Positions 16,964 to 24,667 of a stretch of 52,785 bases of DNA are shown piece after piece. The translations under genes were made by a program, and so were the position numbers. Under the pieces are notes generated by a model, which was given only the letters and a program-made list of their open reading frames with translations, was not told where the DNA came from and did not search any database. The stretch is taken from NCBI GenBank assembly GCA_016840245.1, contig JAEOST010000036.1, forward strand, positions 1 to 52,785. Reading direction: 5' to 3'. Within the stretch, counting starts at the first letter, position 1; each line of letters starts with the position of its first letter. The stretch is from Candidatus Thorarchaeota archaeon. GTDB taxonomy: Archaea; Asgardarchaeota; Thorarchaeia; Thorarchaeales; Thorarchaeaceae.

Positions 16964-17386
16964 CTAACGAATGGGTAACTTCCATTCAGCACCAGGAGGT
17001 ACACTAACAAAACCAAGAATCAGATTACCTCGTATCTCATCATATCTAAAAATACCGAATACATGTCTATCACCATTGGAATTCCATTCGATTCTTCCAC
17101 GTGCAAGGTAATGTTTGAACACATCCCTACTTTGTCTACGTACAGTAGCAAACAAATTCCGGAAGCGCTTACGTTGTGATGGTCGAATGCCCCACCGTTC
17201 TAGAATAAATCGATTTGCTAGGCTATTACTGGAAATCAGTATTGACTTCCGTCGTTCATTTGGACCTGACACGGATCTCTCAAGAGTCTGCCTTAGACAC
17301 TCTGGCACTGCCGCCAAGACAGACGGAGTAGTCTTGGGTTCGTAGACTATTGAGTCGGTTTGATTATTGATTTGCCTCAACTCCAA
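16964..17386 (-). CDS. Unrecognised 140-residue basic protein
   Basis: A soluble, arginine-rich protein (RWGIRPSQRKRFRNLFATVRRQSRD around residues 65-90) with a C-terminal beta-rich part (HVFGIFRYDEIRGNLILGFVSVPPG). No family recognised. Start is TTG. It is divergent from hypF, with a TTGTAATACCA site between them. The basic middle part could contact nucleic acid, but nothing proves it. Confidence 0.5.
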   Translation of the reverse strand: MELRQINNQTDSIVYEPKTTPSVLAAVPECLRQTLERSVSGPNERRKSILISSNSLANRFILERWGIRPSQRKRFRNLFATVRRQSRDVFKHYLARGRIEWNSNGDRHVFGIFRYDEIRGNLILGFVSVPPGAEWKLPIR

Positions 17387-17440
17387 TCAAGATGTAGTCC
17401 TGTCCATCCTTTAAGAGGCCCTACAAATTTTGTTTAGTAC

Positions 17441-17451
17441 TTGTAATACCA
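17441..17451. promoter_or_regulatory. TTGTAATACCA site in the divergent hypF promoter region
   Basis: One mismatch to the TTGTANTACAA palindrome, 55 nt from the start of the 140-residue gene and 95 nt from the hypF start, so a bound protein could affect either direction. Confidence 0.45.
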
Positions 17452-17535
17452 ATAATACAGCATGGGTTTTATGTTCGTTGCCACTTCATTGCATTAATAT
17501 CGGTATCAGACTCGCTGAGCTAAGAGGTCCTACTC

Positions 17536-19875
17536 TTGAGAAAACATGCGAATATTCATGTTACAGGAATTGTTCAAGGAGTAGGATTCAGACCCTTTGT
17601 ATATAGAGAAGCAACTCGACTTGGATTGGTTGGGTATGTGCTAAACTTAGGAGATGCTGGAGTCAGGATAATAGTTGAAGGGTTGTCATCATCCATAGAA
17701 GATTTAATCAACCAGATTAGGGACAAGCCACCTTCCATTTCCCGTGTTGACACTGTTGATATTGAGTGGAAGAATCCATCTAACAAATTCGACACCTTTA
17801 GCATAGCTAAATCATCACACACAAGAAAGGAAGATGCTGCAACTGAGGTCCCTCCCGATATAGCTATGTGTGATTTGTGTTTAGAGGATTTGATAAATCC
17901 AGATTCACGCTGGTACCTATACCCATTCACTTCTTGTGCCGCCTGTGGTCCTAGGTTTTCAACCATTACAGATCTACCATATGATAGACCCTATACTACA
18001 ATGGATGATTTTCCGTTATGTGATACTTGTAATACAGGTTATACAAATCCTATGGACCGTCGTTATCATGCTCAAACAACAGCTTGTGCTATGTGTGGGC
18101 CTAATTACCGTTTACTAGATTCAGATGGAAAGCCGCTGGACATTGATAATCCTGTTATGAAATCTGCAGAACTTTTGATTGATGGATCGATTCTTGCACT
18201 TGAAGGAATTGCAGGGACTCACTTAGCCACTCTTACTAGCAGCCCTCATCCTATTACAGCTCTAAGAGAAAGAAAACATAGACTTAGTCGCCCTTTTGCA
18301 ATTATGACAAGAAACCTAGCTGCTGTACGGAACATCACACTTCCAACACAGATAGAAGAGTCTCTATTGGAGTCTTGGAGAAGACCAATAGTATTGGTAC
18401 GAAAAATGGTGGAACCCAAGATTTCTTTTGAACATGAGTTGATTGCACCTGGACTTGACACTATTGGGATCATGCTACCTTACGCTCCTTTGCATCATCT
18501 GTTATTCAGGTATATGAACGAGCAGTCGCTTGTGATGACCAGTGCCAATCCGACCGGTATTCCCATGTATGTAGATCCAGTCACTATAGTAAACAGGCTC
18601 AAAGGTGTAGCTGACTATTTCCTAGTACACGATAGAAGAATCAATCAGAGGGCAGATGACTCTGTAATAAAAGTAATACATCAGGATAATCCAGTCTTTA
18701 TCCGAAGAGCACGAGGATATGTCCCTAAGCCTATCATATTAAATGAGAGATGGGGAAATCTCAAGGTTCTAGGTGTGGGACCAGAAGAGAAAGTTACAGG
18801 AACTCTCCTCAAGTCTAACTACCTCTATCCAACTCAACACATAGGTGATACAAACCGCGTGGAGAGTACAGAGTTTCTTATCAATGCAGTAAATCATGCT
18901 ATGGATCTATTTGGTGTTGGTGAGCTTGATGGTGTTGCATGTGATTTACATCCGGAATTTCTTACAACTGAGATAGCTGAACGAATGTCATCAGAGAGAA
19001 ATATTCCTCTCTTTCGAGTCCAACATCACCACGCACATCTCGTATCACTTCTAGTGGATCATAAATTACCTCTAGATACAAGTATTACTTGTATTACAGC
19101 TGACGGTTATGGTTATGGTTCTGACAGTAATGCATGGGGTGGGGAAGTGCTTGTTGGGAATGGAGAAAGTTATACCAGACTTGGTGGACTTGCAGCAAGT
19201 AACCTATCAGGGGGAGACCTCACTGCAAGATTTGCGATACGGTCTCTGCTGGGTATACTTGGATCGGATATTAGTCAGAGTCAGATACTCAGTATCGCGG
19301 AAGGAGTTACAGTAAGCCCTGGAGTGACCTTGAATGAAAAGAGTCTGGTTCTATTAGTGAAGTCGTTGAATAGTGGGCTGAATGTTGTTACGAGTACTAG
19401 TGCCGGAAGGTTGTTGGACTCTGTTGCAGTTCTTCTTGGAATTTGTACTGAGAACTCATATGATGGTGAGTGTCCAATGAAACTTGAAGCAGTGGCACGC
19501 GATACTGAAATTGAGATTCCATTGAGTTTCAAAACATATCAGAAAATGTATCAGCTGGATACCACTCAGTTCTTAATGCAGATATTAGAGATGAAAAAGC
19601 AAGGAGTCCCTTCACCAGATTTAGCATTTGCAGCTCAACGATATCTGGGATTAGGGTTGGCAGATATTGCAAGTACTATTGCTCATGAGAGAGGTGCAGA
19701 GTATGTTGGATTTTCTGGTGGAGTTGCACTCAACAGGATCATTACAGATGCAGTAGTAGAAAGTATTCTTAGTAATGGTTTGAAGCCGTTGATACACAGA
19801 CGAGTGCCACCAGGAGATGGCGGTATCTCAATTGGTCAAGTGGGTGTGGGTGCAGTCCTCTTAGACACACAGTAA
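17536..19875 (+). CDS. hypF: Carbamoyltransferase HypF ([NiFe] hydrogenase maturation)
   Basis: HypF makes the carbamoyl group that becomes the cyanide ligands of [NiFe] hydrogenases. Domains in order are acylphosphatase (residues 5-92, VQGVGFRPFVYREA), two zinc-finger units (Cys112/115 with 134/137, Cys162/165 with 184/187), a YrdC-like nucleotide-binding domain (about 200-385) and a Kae1/TobZ-like carbamoyltransferase domain. The last has VQHHHAHLVS and GFSGGVALNRIITDAV. All expected cysteines and histidines are visible and 779 residues is full length. Start is TTG. No other hyp or hydrogenase gene is in the window, so hypF is detached here. Confidence 0.96.
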   Translation: MRKHANIHVTGIVQGVGFRPFVYREATRLGLVGYVLNLGDAGVRIIVEGLSSSIEDLINQIRDKPPSISRVDTVDIEWKNPSNKFDTFSIAKSSHTRKEDAATEVPPDIAMCDLCLEDLINPDSRWYLYPFTSCAACGPRFSTITDLPYDRPYTTMDDFPLCDTCNTGYTNPMDRRYHAQTTACAMCGPNYRLLDSDGKPLDIDNPVMKSAELLIDGSILALEGIAGTHLATLTSSPHPITALRERKHRLSRPFAIMTRNLAAVRNITLPTQIEESLLESWRRPIVLVRKMVEPKISFEHELIAPGLDTIGIMLPYAPLHHLLFRYMNEQSLVMTSANPTGIPMYVDPVTIVNRLKGVADYFLVHDRRINQRADDSVIKVIHQDNPVFIRRARGYVPKPIILNERWGNLKVLGVGPEEKVTGTLLKSNYLYPTQHIGDTNRVESTEFLINAVNHAMDLFGVGELDGVACDLHPEFLTTEIAERMSSERNIPLFRVQHHHAHLVSLLVDHKLPLDTSITCITADGYGYGSDSNAWGGEVLVGNGESYTRLGGLAASNLSGGDLTARFAIRSLLGILGSDISQSQILSIAEGVTVSPGVTLNEKSLVLLVKSLNSGLNVVTSTSAGRLLDSVAVLLGICTENSYDGECPMKLEAVARDTEIEIPLSFKTYQKMYQLDTTQFLMQILEMKKQGVPSPDLAFAAQRYLGLGLADIASTIAHERGAEYVGFSGGVALNRIITDAVVESILSNGLKPLIHRRVPPGDGGISIGQVGVGAVLLDTQ

Positions 19876-19895
19876 GAGAAATGATAGTAGTGATA

Positions 19896-19917
19896 ATTGT
19901 AATACGGTTGTTACAAT
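19896..19917. other. Inverted repeat after hypF, between convergent genes
   Basis: ATTGTAA (19896-19902) and TTACAAT (19911-19917) pair across an 8-nt loop that begins TAC, repeating the layout of the element after the RHH gene. It lies between the convergent hypF and iorB stops. Confidence 0.5.
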
Positions 19918-19939
19918 GATTATTTTGTACCGATTGTCC

Positions 19940-20557
19940 CTATTGAAGAGCTTGTTGTATCTTTGATAACCCTAGCTCTAGGGCTGCAATATTGATCGAC
20001 TCGAATTTCTTTGGGAAAGCATTTCGAACCGCATTGGCCGCAGCTTCTTTACTGATTGGTGTGATACCAGTTCCAATGATAGCACCTAGTAGAACCATAT
20101 TCATTGAACGGGAACTTCCAGATTCTTTTGCTAGTTCCATAGCATCGAGTTCAATAATATTCTTCGTGAACTTGACCAACTGTTTCAGTATCTCTTCATG
20201 AGCTGGGTATTCAGCTTCGCCCATGGAAACTGCAACAGGATATTGAACGTGTGAGTTCATAACTACATACCCACCCTCTTTCACAAAGTGAATCTCTCGT
20301 AAGGTTTCGACAGGTTCGAATCCAACAATGAGATCTGCAGTACCAGCATCGATGATGGGGCCATGTGCATCATCGCCAATACGTACTGTACATACAACAT
20401 GTCCACCTCTCTGTGCCATGCCATGAATTTCTCCTACTCTCACATTGAGTGAATCATCGAGGGCAGCTTTTGCAAGTATTTCTGCTAAGGTAAGGACTCC
20501 TTGTCCACCTACACCAGCAATGAGTACGTTTATTGTATTAGATGTATTACCAGTCAA
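19940..20557 (-). CDS. iorB: Indolepyruvate:ferredoxin oxidoreductase, beta subunit
   Basis: The gamma-domain subunit of IorAB, which oxidatively decarboxylates aryl pyruvates to acyl-CoA with ferredoxin as acceptor. The N-terminus NVLIAGVGGQGVLTLAEIL and VGEIHGMAQRGGHV are typical of this domain. TTG at 20557 is preferred over a start 60 nt upstream. It follows GGAGGAG, lies two bases beyond the iorA stop, and gives the normal N-terminus. It forms an operon with iorA. Confidence 0.93.
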   Translation of the reverse strand: MTGNTSNTINVLIAGVGGQGVLTLAEILAKAALDDSLNVRVGEIHGMAQRGGHVVCTVRIGDDAHGPIIDAGTADLIVGFEPVETLREIHFVKEGGYVVMNSHVQYPVAVSMGEAEYPAHEEILKQLVKFTKNIIELDAMELAKESGSSRSMNMVLLGAIIGTGITPISKEAAANAVRNAFPKKFESINIAALELGLSKIQQALQ

Positions 20558-20559
20558 GA

Positions 20560-22452
20560 TTATGACTCCTCCTGTTTGATTGCCCCTTGGGGACACACCG
20601 AAACACACGTCCCACACAAGTTACACAAGGTTCTATCTATCACAGCTTTGGAGGTTTCGGGATCAAAGTACATTGCAGGACAAGAGAGTTTATTCAAGCA
20701 TCGCTTACAAGAATTACAGACCTCTGAGTCTACATAGTATGAAGGAGGATAGTCACCTGAGCGACGTCTCTCAGCTGCTGTTAGAAGGGCACATGGAGCT
20801 CTTGAAACAAGTACAGCAGGGGTTTCATTCTCTCGTACCCATTTGACCATCTCACGAACTTCCGCAACTAAACTTGCCATATTCTCGAAGGGATCTACGG
20901 TCTTTACATATTTCACACCAAGGCCTTTACACACCTCAGCGATATCAAGTGGTTCAATCTCTTCACGCATACCAGTGACACCTGTCCCGGGGTGTGGTTG
21001 ATGTCCTGTCATAGCTGTTGTACGGTTATCGAGACCGACTAACGACACTGGATGACTGTTATACACTGCATTGGCTACACCAGGAAGAGCTGATGCAAAG
21101 AAGGTACTATCACCTATCGTAGCTACTACATCCTGTTCAGTGACTCGAGCAATACCACATGCTGTTGTGATTGATGATCCCATATCAAATAGAATGTCTG
21201 CGGTTTCAAGAGGTGGAGAGATACTAAGAGTGTAACACCCTATATCGGAGGGGTAGATTGCCTTACCTCTTGTAGCAGTTCGGATTGCATAGTAAGATGC
21301 CCGATGTGGGCAGCCCGCACAGAGTAGTGGTGGGCGAGGAGGAAGCTCTGGTAGTTTGCTTGCCTTTTCATCAATTTCCTGCCAGTTAATAGGTGTATTA
21401 CAATTAATAACTCTACTAAATGCCTCTATCACGATTCTTGTGCTATACTCAAAAGTACGTTCAAAATAGCCCTGTTCCTTTCCAAGGATTTCGACATCAA
21501 TTCCGTTCAGCTGTGCTATCCTGCGAGCATGGGTTTCCAAGAATGGTTCAAGTTCTTCTACAACAACCACTTGACTGTGCTCTTTCATAAACTTGGAAAT
21601 CTTCTTCTCAGGAACAGGATGAGTCAGGCCTAGCTTCAGAATGCTGGCCTGAACGCCAAGTATAGCTAGTGCTTCAAGAACATAGTTGTATGATACACCA
21701 CTTGTAATCACGCCTAAATCTCCCTCTCCTACTACAAAGTTCAGGGGAGATGACTCTGAGATATCACGTGCACGTTCAATGGTCTGTAAGAGAAGTGGGT
21801 GCCGCTTCCTTGCGACAGAGGGAATTGGGACAAATCTGAATGGGTCTTTGATAAATTCTACAGTCTTTGGACGTTCACGTATCGGCCCAAACTCCACAGG
21901 AGCTCGAGTATGGTTTACACGAGTTGTTGTACGAAATAGAACAGGAAGCTCAAGTTTCTCTGATAGCTCGTAGGCCTCAAGGAGCATAGATTTTGCTTCT
22001 GACGGATCAGCAGGTTCCATTAGAGGCATATTGCCCATAAGCGAATAATACCTACTATCATTTTCATTCTGAGAGCTCCACATACTTGGATCATCTGCAA
22101 CAACTATTACCATTCCTCCTCTAACTCCGACGTATGCAAGTGAGAAGAATGGGTCTGCTGCAACATTGAGACCTGGACCCTTGCAGACCATCATCGATCT
22201 AACACCAGCAACAGCTGCAGCGCCAGCTACTTCTAATGCAACCTTTTCATTTGAGCTGAATTCGAAATAGAAGTCTGGAATATGTGGTGCCATGAACGTA
22301 AGATTATTCCCGATCTCACTACTAGGAGTACCAGGATAAAGAGCAACAAGACGAACTCCAGCTTCTAATACTCCACGAGCTATAGCTTCATTCGCAAGAA
22401 GAAGAGCTTTCTTCCCTACAGTGTCCTCAAGTAATTCCTCAGGCTTGGTCAA
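20560..22452 (-). CDS. iorA: Indolepyruvate:ferredoxin oxidoreductase, alpha subunit
   Basis: A 630-residue fused subunit. It has an N-terminal pyrimidine-binding domain (LYPGTPSSEIGNNLTF), a C-terminal thiamine-diphosphate domain (DIGCYTLS and GDSTFFASALPGVANAVYN) and a terminal ferredoxin segment with eight cysteines (CNSCKRC...CP and CNLCGTC...CP). It works with IorB in aromatic amino-acid fermentation, giving acyl-CoA that an ADP-forming acyl-CoA synthetase such as the one at 13-14 kb could use. Start is TTG behind CGAGGAG. Two GAACACGTGTTC palindromes lie about 105 and 150 nt upstream. Confidence 0.96.
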   Translation of the reverse strand: MTKPEELLEDTVGKKALLLANEAIARGVLEAGVRLVALYPGTPSSEIGNNLTFMAPHIPDFYFEFSSNEKVALEVAGAAAVAGVRSMMVCKGPGLNVAADPFFSLAYVGVRGGMVIVVADDPSMWSSQNENDSRYYSLMGNMPLMEPADPSEAKSMLLEAYELSEKLELPVLFRTTTRVNHTRAPVEFGPIRERPKTVEFIKDPFRFVPIPSVARKRHPLLLQTIERARDISESSPLNFVVGEGDLGVITSGVSYNYVLEALAILGVQASILKLGLTHPVPEKKISKFMKEHSQVVVVEELEPFLETHARRIAQLNGIDVEILGKEQGYFERTFEYSTRIVIEAFSRVINCNTPINWQEIDEKASKLPELPPRPPLLCAGCPHRASYYAIRTATRGKAIYPSDIGCYTLSISPPLETADILFDMGSSITTACGIARVTEQDVVATIGDSTFFASALPGVANAVYNSHPVSLVGLDNRTTAMTGHQPHPGTGVTGMREEIEPLDIAEVCKGLGVKYVKTVDPFENMASLVAEVREMVKWVRENETPAVLVSRAPCALLTAAERRRSGDYPPSYYVDSEVCNSCKRCLNKLSCPAMYFDPETSKAVIDRTLCNLCGTCVSVCPQGAIKQEES

Positions 22453-22555
22453 TATGTGGTCTCCTCGAAATAGTAATTTGAATTATGTGCTCCCGCTTTG
22501 AATGCATGTATCAGTCTTACGGTATTGGCGTACCTACAAGTGTAGAAGAAATTAT

Positions 22556-22571
22556 TAGAACACGTGTTCTA
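22556..22571. promoter_or_regulatory. 16-bp palindrome, GAACACGTGTTC family, copy 1
   Basis: TAGAACACGTGTTCTA is a perfect palindrome, about 105 nt upstream of iorA. Copy 2 is centred 45 bp away. An 18-bp palindrome (22575-22592, CGTATTA-CGAT-TAATACG) lies between them. Confidence 0.6.
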
Positions 22572-22600
22572 TATCGTATTACGATTAATACGTTCAAATT

Positions 22601-22616
22601 TGGAACACGTGTTCCA
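22601..22616. promoter_or_regulatory. 16-bp palindrome, GAACACGTGTTC family, copy 2
   Basis: TGGAACACGTGTTCCA is perfectly palindromic. It lies on the iorA side of the ORB-like element at 22627. Confidence 0.6.
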
Positions 22617-22626
22617 GTATATGAAT

Positions 22627-22646
22627 AACCCCTTCATTTCCAATAG
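22627..22646 (-). other. ORB-like element, left, inverted
   Basis: On the minus strand it reads CTATTGGAAATGAAGGGGTT: half of the TTCCAGTGGAAAC dyad followed by the G-run, as in archaeal origin recognition boxes bound by Orc1/Cdc6. It faces the two right-hand copies across an A/T-rich core. The dyad is degenerate. Confidence 0.5.
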
Positions 22647-22770
22647 AAAATGAGGCAAGATCCACTTAGATAAAATATAAAAAAGTATTTATATACGTTT
22701 TACAAGCTGTTATTATCTCCATTTTCATTATATTAAATATTATCGCTGTACAAACTCCACTTTCATTGAT

Positions 22771-22791
22771 CTCCAGTGGAAACAAGGGGGT
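22771..22791 (+). other. ORB-like element, right copy 1
   Basis: CTCCAGTGGAAACAAGGGGG has the dyad TCCAGTGGA plus AAAC and a G-run, close to the archaeal ORB consensus as I know it. Confidence 0.6.
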
Positions 22792-22846
22792 ACCACAGTA
22801 TGAGAATATAACCAGCCTCTGCTTCATATGTTTCCTATGGAACATT

Positions 22847-22862
22847 TGGAACACGTGTACTA
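22847..22862. promoter_or_regulatory. GAACACGTGTTC family, copy 3 (imperfect)
   Basis: TGGAACACGTGTACTA matches the left half exactly and deviates in the right half. It sits between the two right-hand ORB-like elements. Confidence 0.5.
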
Positions 22863-22869
22863 ATATAAA

Positions 22870-22890
22870 CTCCAGTGGAAGTAAGGGGGT
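22870..22890 (+). other. ORB-like element, right copy 2
   Basis: CTCCAGTGGAAGTAAGGGGG shares 18 of 20 positions with right copy 1, in the same orientation about 99 bp away. Confidence 0.6.
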
Positions 22891-22893
22891 TAT

Positions 22894-22909
22894 TGAAACA
22901 CGTGTTCTA
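22894..22909. promoter_or_regulatory. GAACACGTGTTC family, copy 4
   Basis: TGAAACACGTGTTCTA, imperfect in its left half, lies immediately beside the second right-hand ORB-like element and just beyond the stop of the 97-residue gene. Confidence 0.5.
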
Positions 22910-22913
22910 ATAT

Positions 22914-23207
22914 CTATCTTTGAACTTCTCCCAGTACCTCAAAGATTCTAGCGTCAAGAATATCATCATACAATTCAAAAAGAGCATCAAAAATACCTTT
23001 ACACTCTTGAGGTACTAGAATTGCAGAGTCTGCAACAGCTCTTGATCCTAAACACTGGTCAATAAGACCTAGCTTCCTTTTCTCTTTCAACCCAGACTTT
23101 GTATTCCAAGAATAGGTATACCCATAGAGCTCTTTTGTGAATGCAACTCGGCGTGCGTTACTACTACGAGATTGTTTACAGTCGTAGAGGTACAGAAAGT
23201 CAGACAT
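22914..23207 (-). CDS. Unrecognised 97-residue protein beside the candidate origin
   Basis: A small soluble protein with CKQSRSSNARRVAFTKELYG near the N-terminus, a basic GLKEKRKLGLIDQ segment, and a C-terminal half (AVADSAILVPQECKGIFDALFELYDDI) that predicts one strand and a long helix. No family is recognised. ATG start. It is divergent from the lysine-catabolic operon, with palindrome copy 5 between them, and runs toward the ORB cluster. Codon pattern and composition look like neighbouring genes. Confidence 0.55.
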   Translation of the reverse strand: MSDFLYLYDCKQSRSSNARRVAFTKELYGYTYSWNTKSGLKEKRKLGLIDQCLGSRAVADSAILVPQECKGIFDALFELYDDILDARIFEVLGEVQR

Positions 23208-23225
23208 TAGTGATTACCAATTAAC

Positions 23226-23241
23226 TAGAACACATGTTCTA
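23226..23241. promoter_or_regulatory. GAACACGTGTTC family, copy 5, in the lysine-operon promoter
   Basis: TAGAACACATGTTCTA has perfect outer arms and CA at the centre. It lies between the divergent 97-residue gene and the lysine-ketoglutarate reductase gene, about 35 nt upstream of a TATA-like GCTTAAAG near 23277. Confidence 0.55.
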
Positions 23242-23350
23242 GATTTTAGTCTGAGTAATATCTTCATGAATAGAAAGCTTAAAGCAGGAGTTTCTTGGCA
23301 ATCCGGACCAGTGCGAATTGCAGTCTGGTCTGCACATAGGCGGTTTTATC

Positions 23351-24667
23351 TTGAATGGAATTGGTCTGCGTAAAGAGGAGAAAGCATTCGAAGGAAGAGT
23401 GCCAGTTGTACCAGAGCATGTTCGTCGATTGATTGACAGTCATTCTATACGATTCGTGGTTGAACCCAGTCAGCAACGAGCCTTTGGTCCTGATGAATAT
23501 GAAGCGGTTGGTGCGAAAGTTGCCAGTTTGAACACACCTGACGTGAGTATCATTCTGGGCGTGAAAGAAATGCCCATTGAATTCTTCCAAGAGGGGAAGG
23601 TGTATGTGTTCTTCAGCCATACTATAAAGGGTCAGAAGTCAAACATGCCTATGCTTCAAAAGATCATAGATGTTGGTGCAACACTCATTGACTACGAACG
23701 TGTGGTCGATGAAAAAGGCCGCAGGTTGATATTCTTTGGGAATTGGGCCGGAATGGCTGGAATATCTGACACATTTAGAGTACTTGGCCAACGACTAGAA
23801 CTAGAGGGTATTGAACCTAACCCTTTCTCATCAATGAGAACAACTCTTGATTGCAAGAACCTTGATGAACTCAAGGATGAATTCAGAGCACTTGGAAGTC
23901 GTATAGAGAAAGAAGGTCTTCCCGATTCTCTTACACCATTTGTAGTGGGTTTTGCTGGATATGGTAATGTTTCACGGGGTGCTCAAGAGATGTTTGATCT
24001 TCTTCCCCATAAAACAGTAGAACCACATGAACTTGAGAATCTACAATCTGAGAAAGAGTATCTATACAAAGTGGTCTTCAAGGAAGAACATATGGTCGAG
24101 TCGCTGGACTCAGCTATCGGTTTTAATCTCCAAGACTACTACCAACATGGAGCATCAAAATATCGGGGTATCTTCGAAAAATACGTTCCATATCTCACAG
24201 TTCTCATGAATTGTATCTATTGGACCAACAAGTACCCACGTTTAGTCACAAAAGACTTCTTACGAACACACTGGTCTAATCCAAATCGTAGACTCAAGGC
24301 CATTGGAGATATCTCATGCGATGTTTCTGGAGCAATTGAGTTTACAGTTCGTTGCACCGATGCTGGAAATCCTGCATTCACATACATAGTTGGAGAAGAT
24401 AAAGGCATGACTGGAGTCGAAGGTAACGGTCCTGTGATTATGGCAGTGGACAATCTCCCATGTGAACTTCCTCGTGAATCATCAACGTCATTCAGTGAAA
24501 CACTCTTAGATTTCCTTCCTCCTCTTGCAAAAGCAGATTTTACAGTTCCATTTGAAAAGCTGAAACTACCTAAAGAATTACTGGACGCAATAATCGTATA
24601 CAATGGAGTTCTAACAAAGAATTACGACTACCTACACAAACATCTAGCAGAAGGTCATGAAAAATGA
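23351..24667 (+). CDS. Lysine-ketoglutarate reductase (saccharopine-forming) subunit
   Basis: Matches the LKR half of eukaryotic alpha-aminoadipic semialdehyde synthase. Features are GLRKEEKAFEGRVPVVPEHV at the N-terminus, VYVFFSHTIKGQ and FGNWAGMAGISDTFRVLG in the substrate domain, and VVGFAGYGNVSRGAQEMFDLL in the Rossmann domain. It condenses lysine and 2-oxoglutarate to saccharopine, reversibly. TTG at 23351 is preferred (AGGCGG upstream, and it gives the family's N-terminus); the frame is also open from a TTG at 23318. It overlaps the next gene by ATGA, giving the same domain order as the fused eukaryotic enzyme. Confidence 0.88.
   Translation: MNGIGLRKEEKAFEGRVPVVPEHVRRLIDSHSIRFVVEPSQQRAFGPDEYEAVGAKVASLNTPDVSIILGVKEMPIEFFQEGKVYVFFSHTIKGQKSNMPMLQKIIDVGATLIDYERVVDEKGRRLIFFGNWAGMAGISDTFRVLGQRLELEGIEPNPFSSMRTTLDCKNLDELKDEFRALGSRIEKEGLPDSLTPFVVGFAGYGNVSRGAQEMFDLLPHKTVEPHELENLQSEKEYLYKVVFKEEHMVESLDSAIGFNLQDYYQHGASKYRGIFEKYVPYLTVLMNCIYWTNKYPRLVTKDFLRTHWSNPNRRLKAIGDISCDVSGAIEFTVRCTDAGNPAFTYIVGEDKGMTGVEGNGPVIMAVDNLPCELPRESSTSFSETLLDFLPPLAKADFTVPFEKLKLPKELLDAIIVYNGVLTKNYDYLHKHLAEGHEK

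Larger units (their letters stand above)
22627..22890. other. Candidate replication origin
   Basis: ORB-like elements flank a strikingly A/T-rich stretch (about 22664-22745), the left one inverted and two on the right, as in many archaeal origins where the A/T core is unwound. The core also has a near-repeat CTCCATTTTCATT / CTCCACTTTCATT (22717 and 22755). A degenerate dyad, TTCCTATGGAAC, lies near 22832. No orc1/cdc6 gene with a winged helix is in the window. The assignment rests on recalled ORB consensus and layout. Confidence 0.55.
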
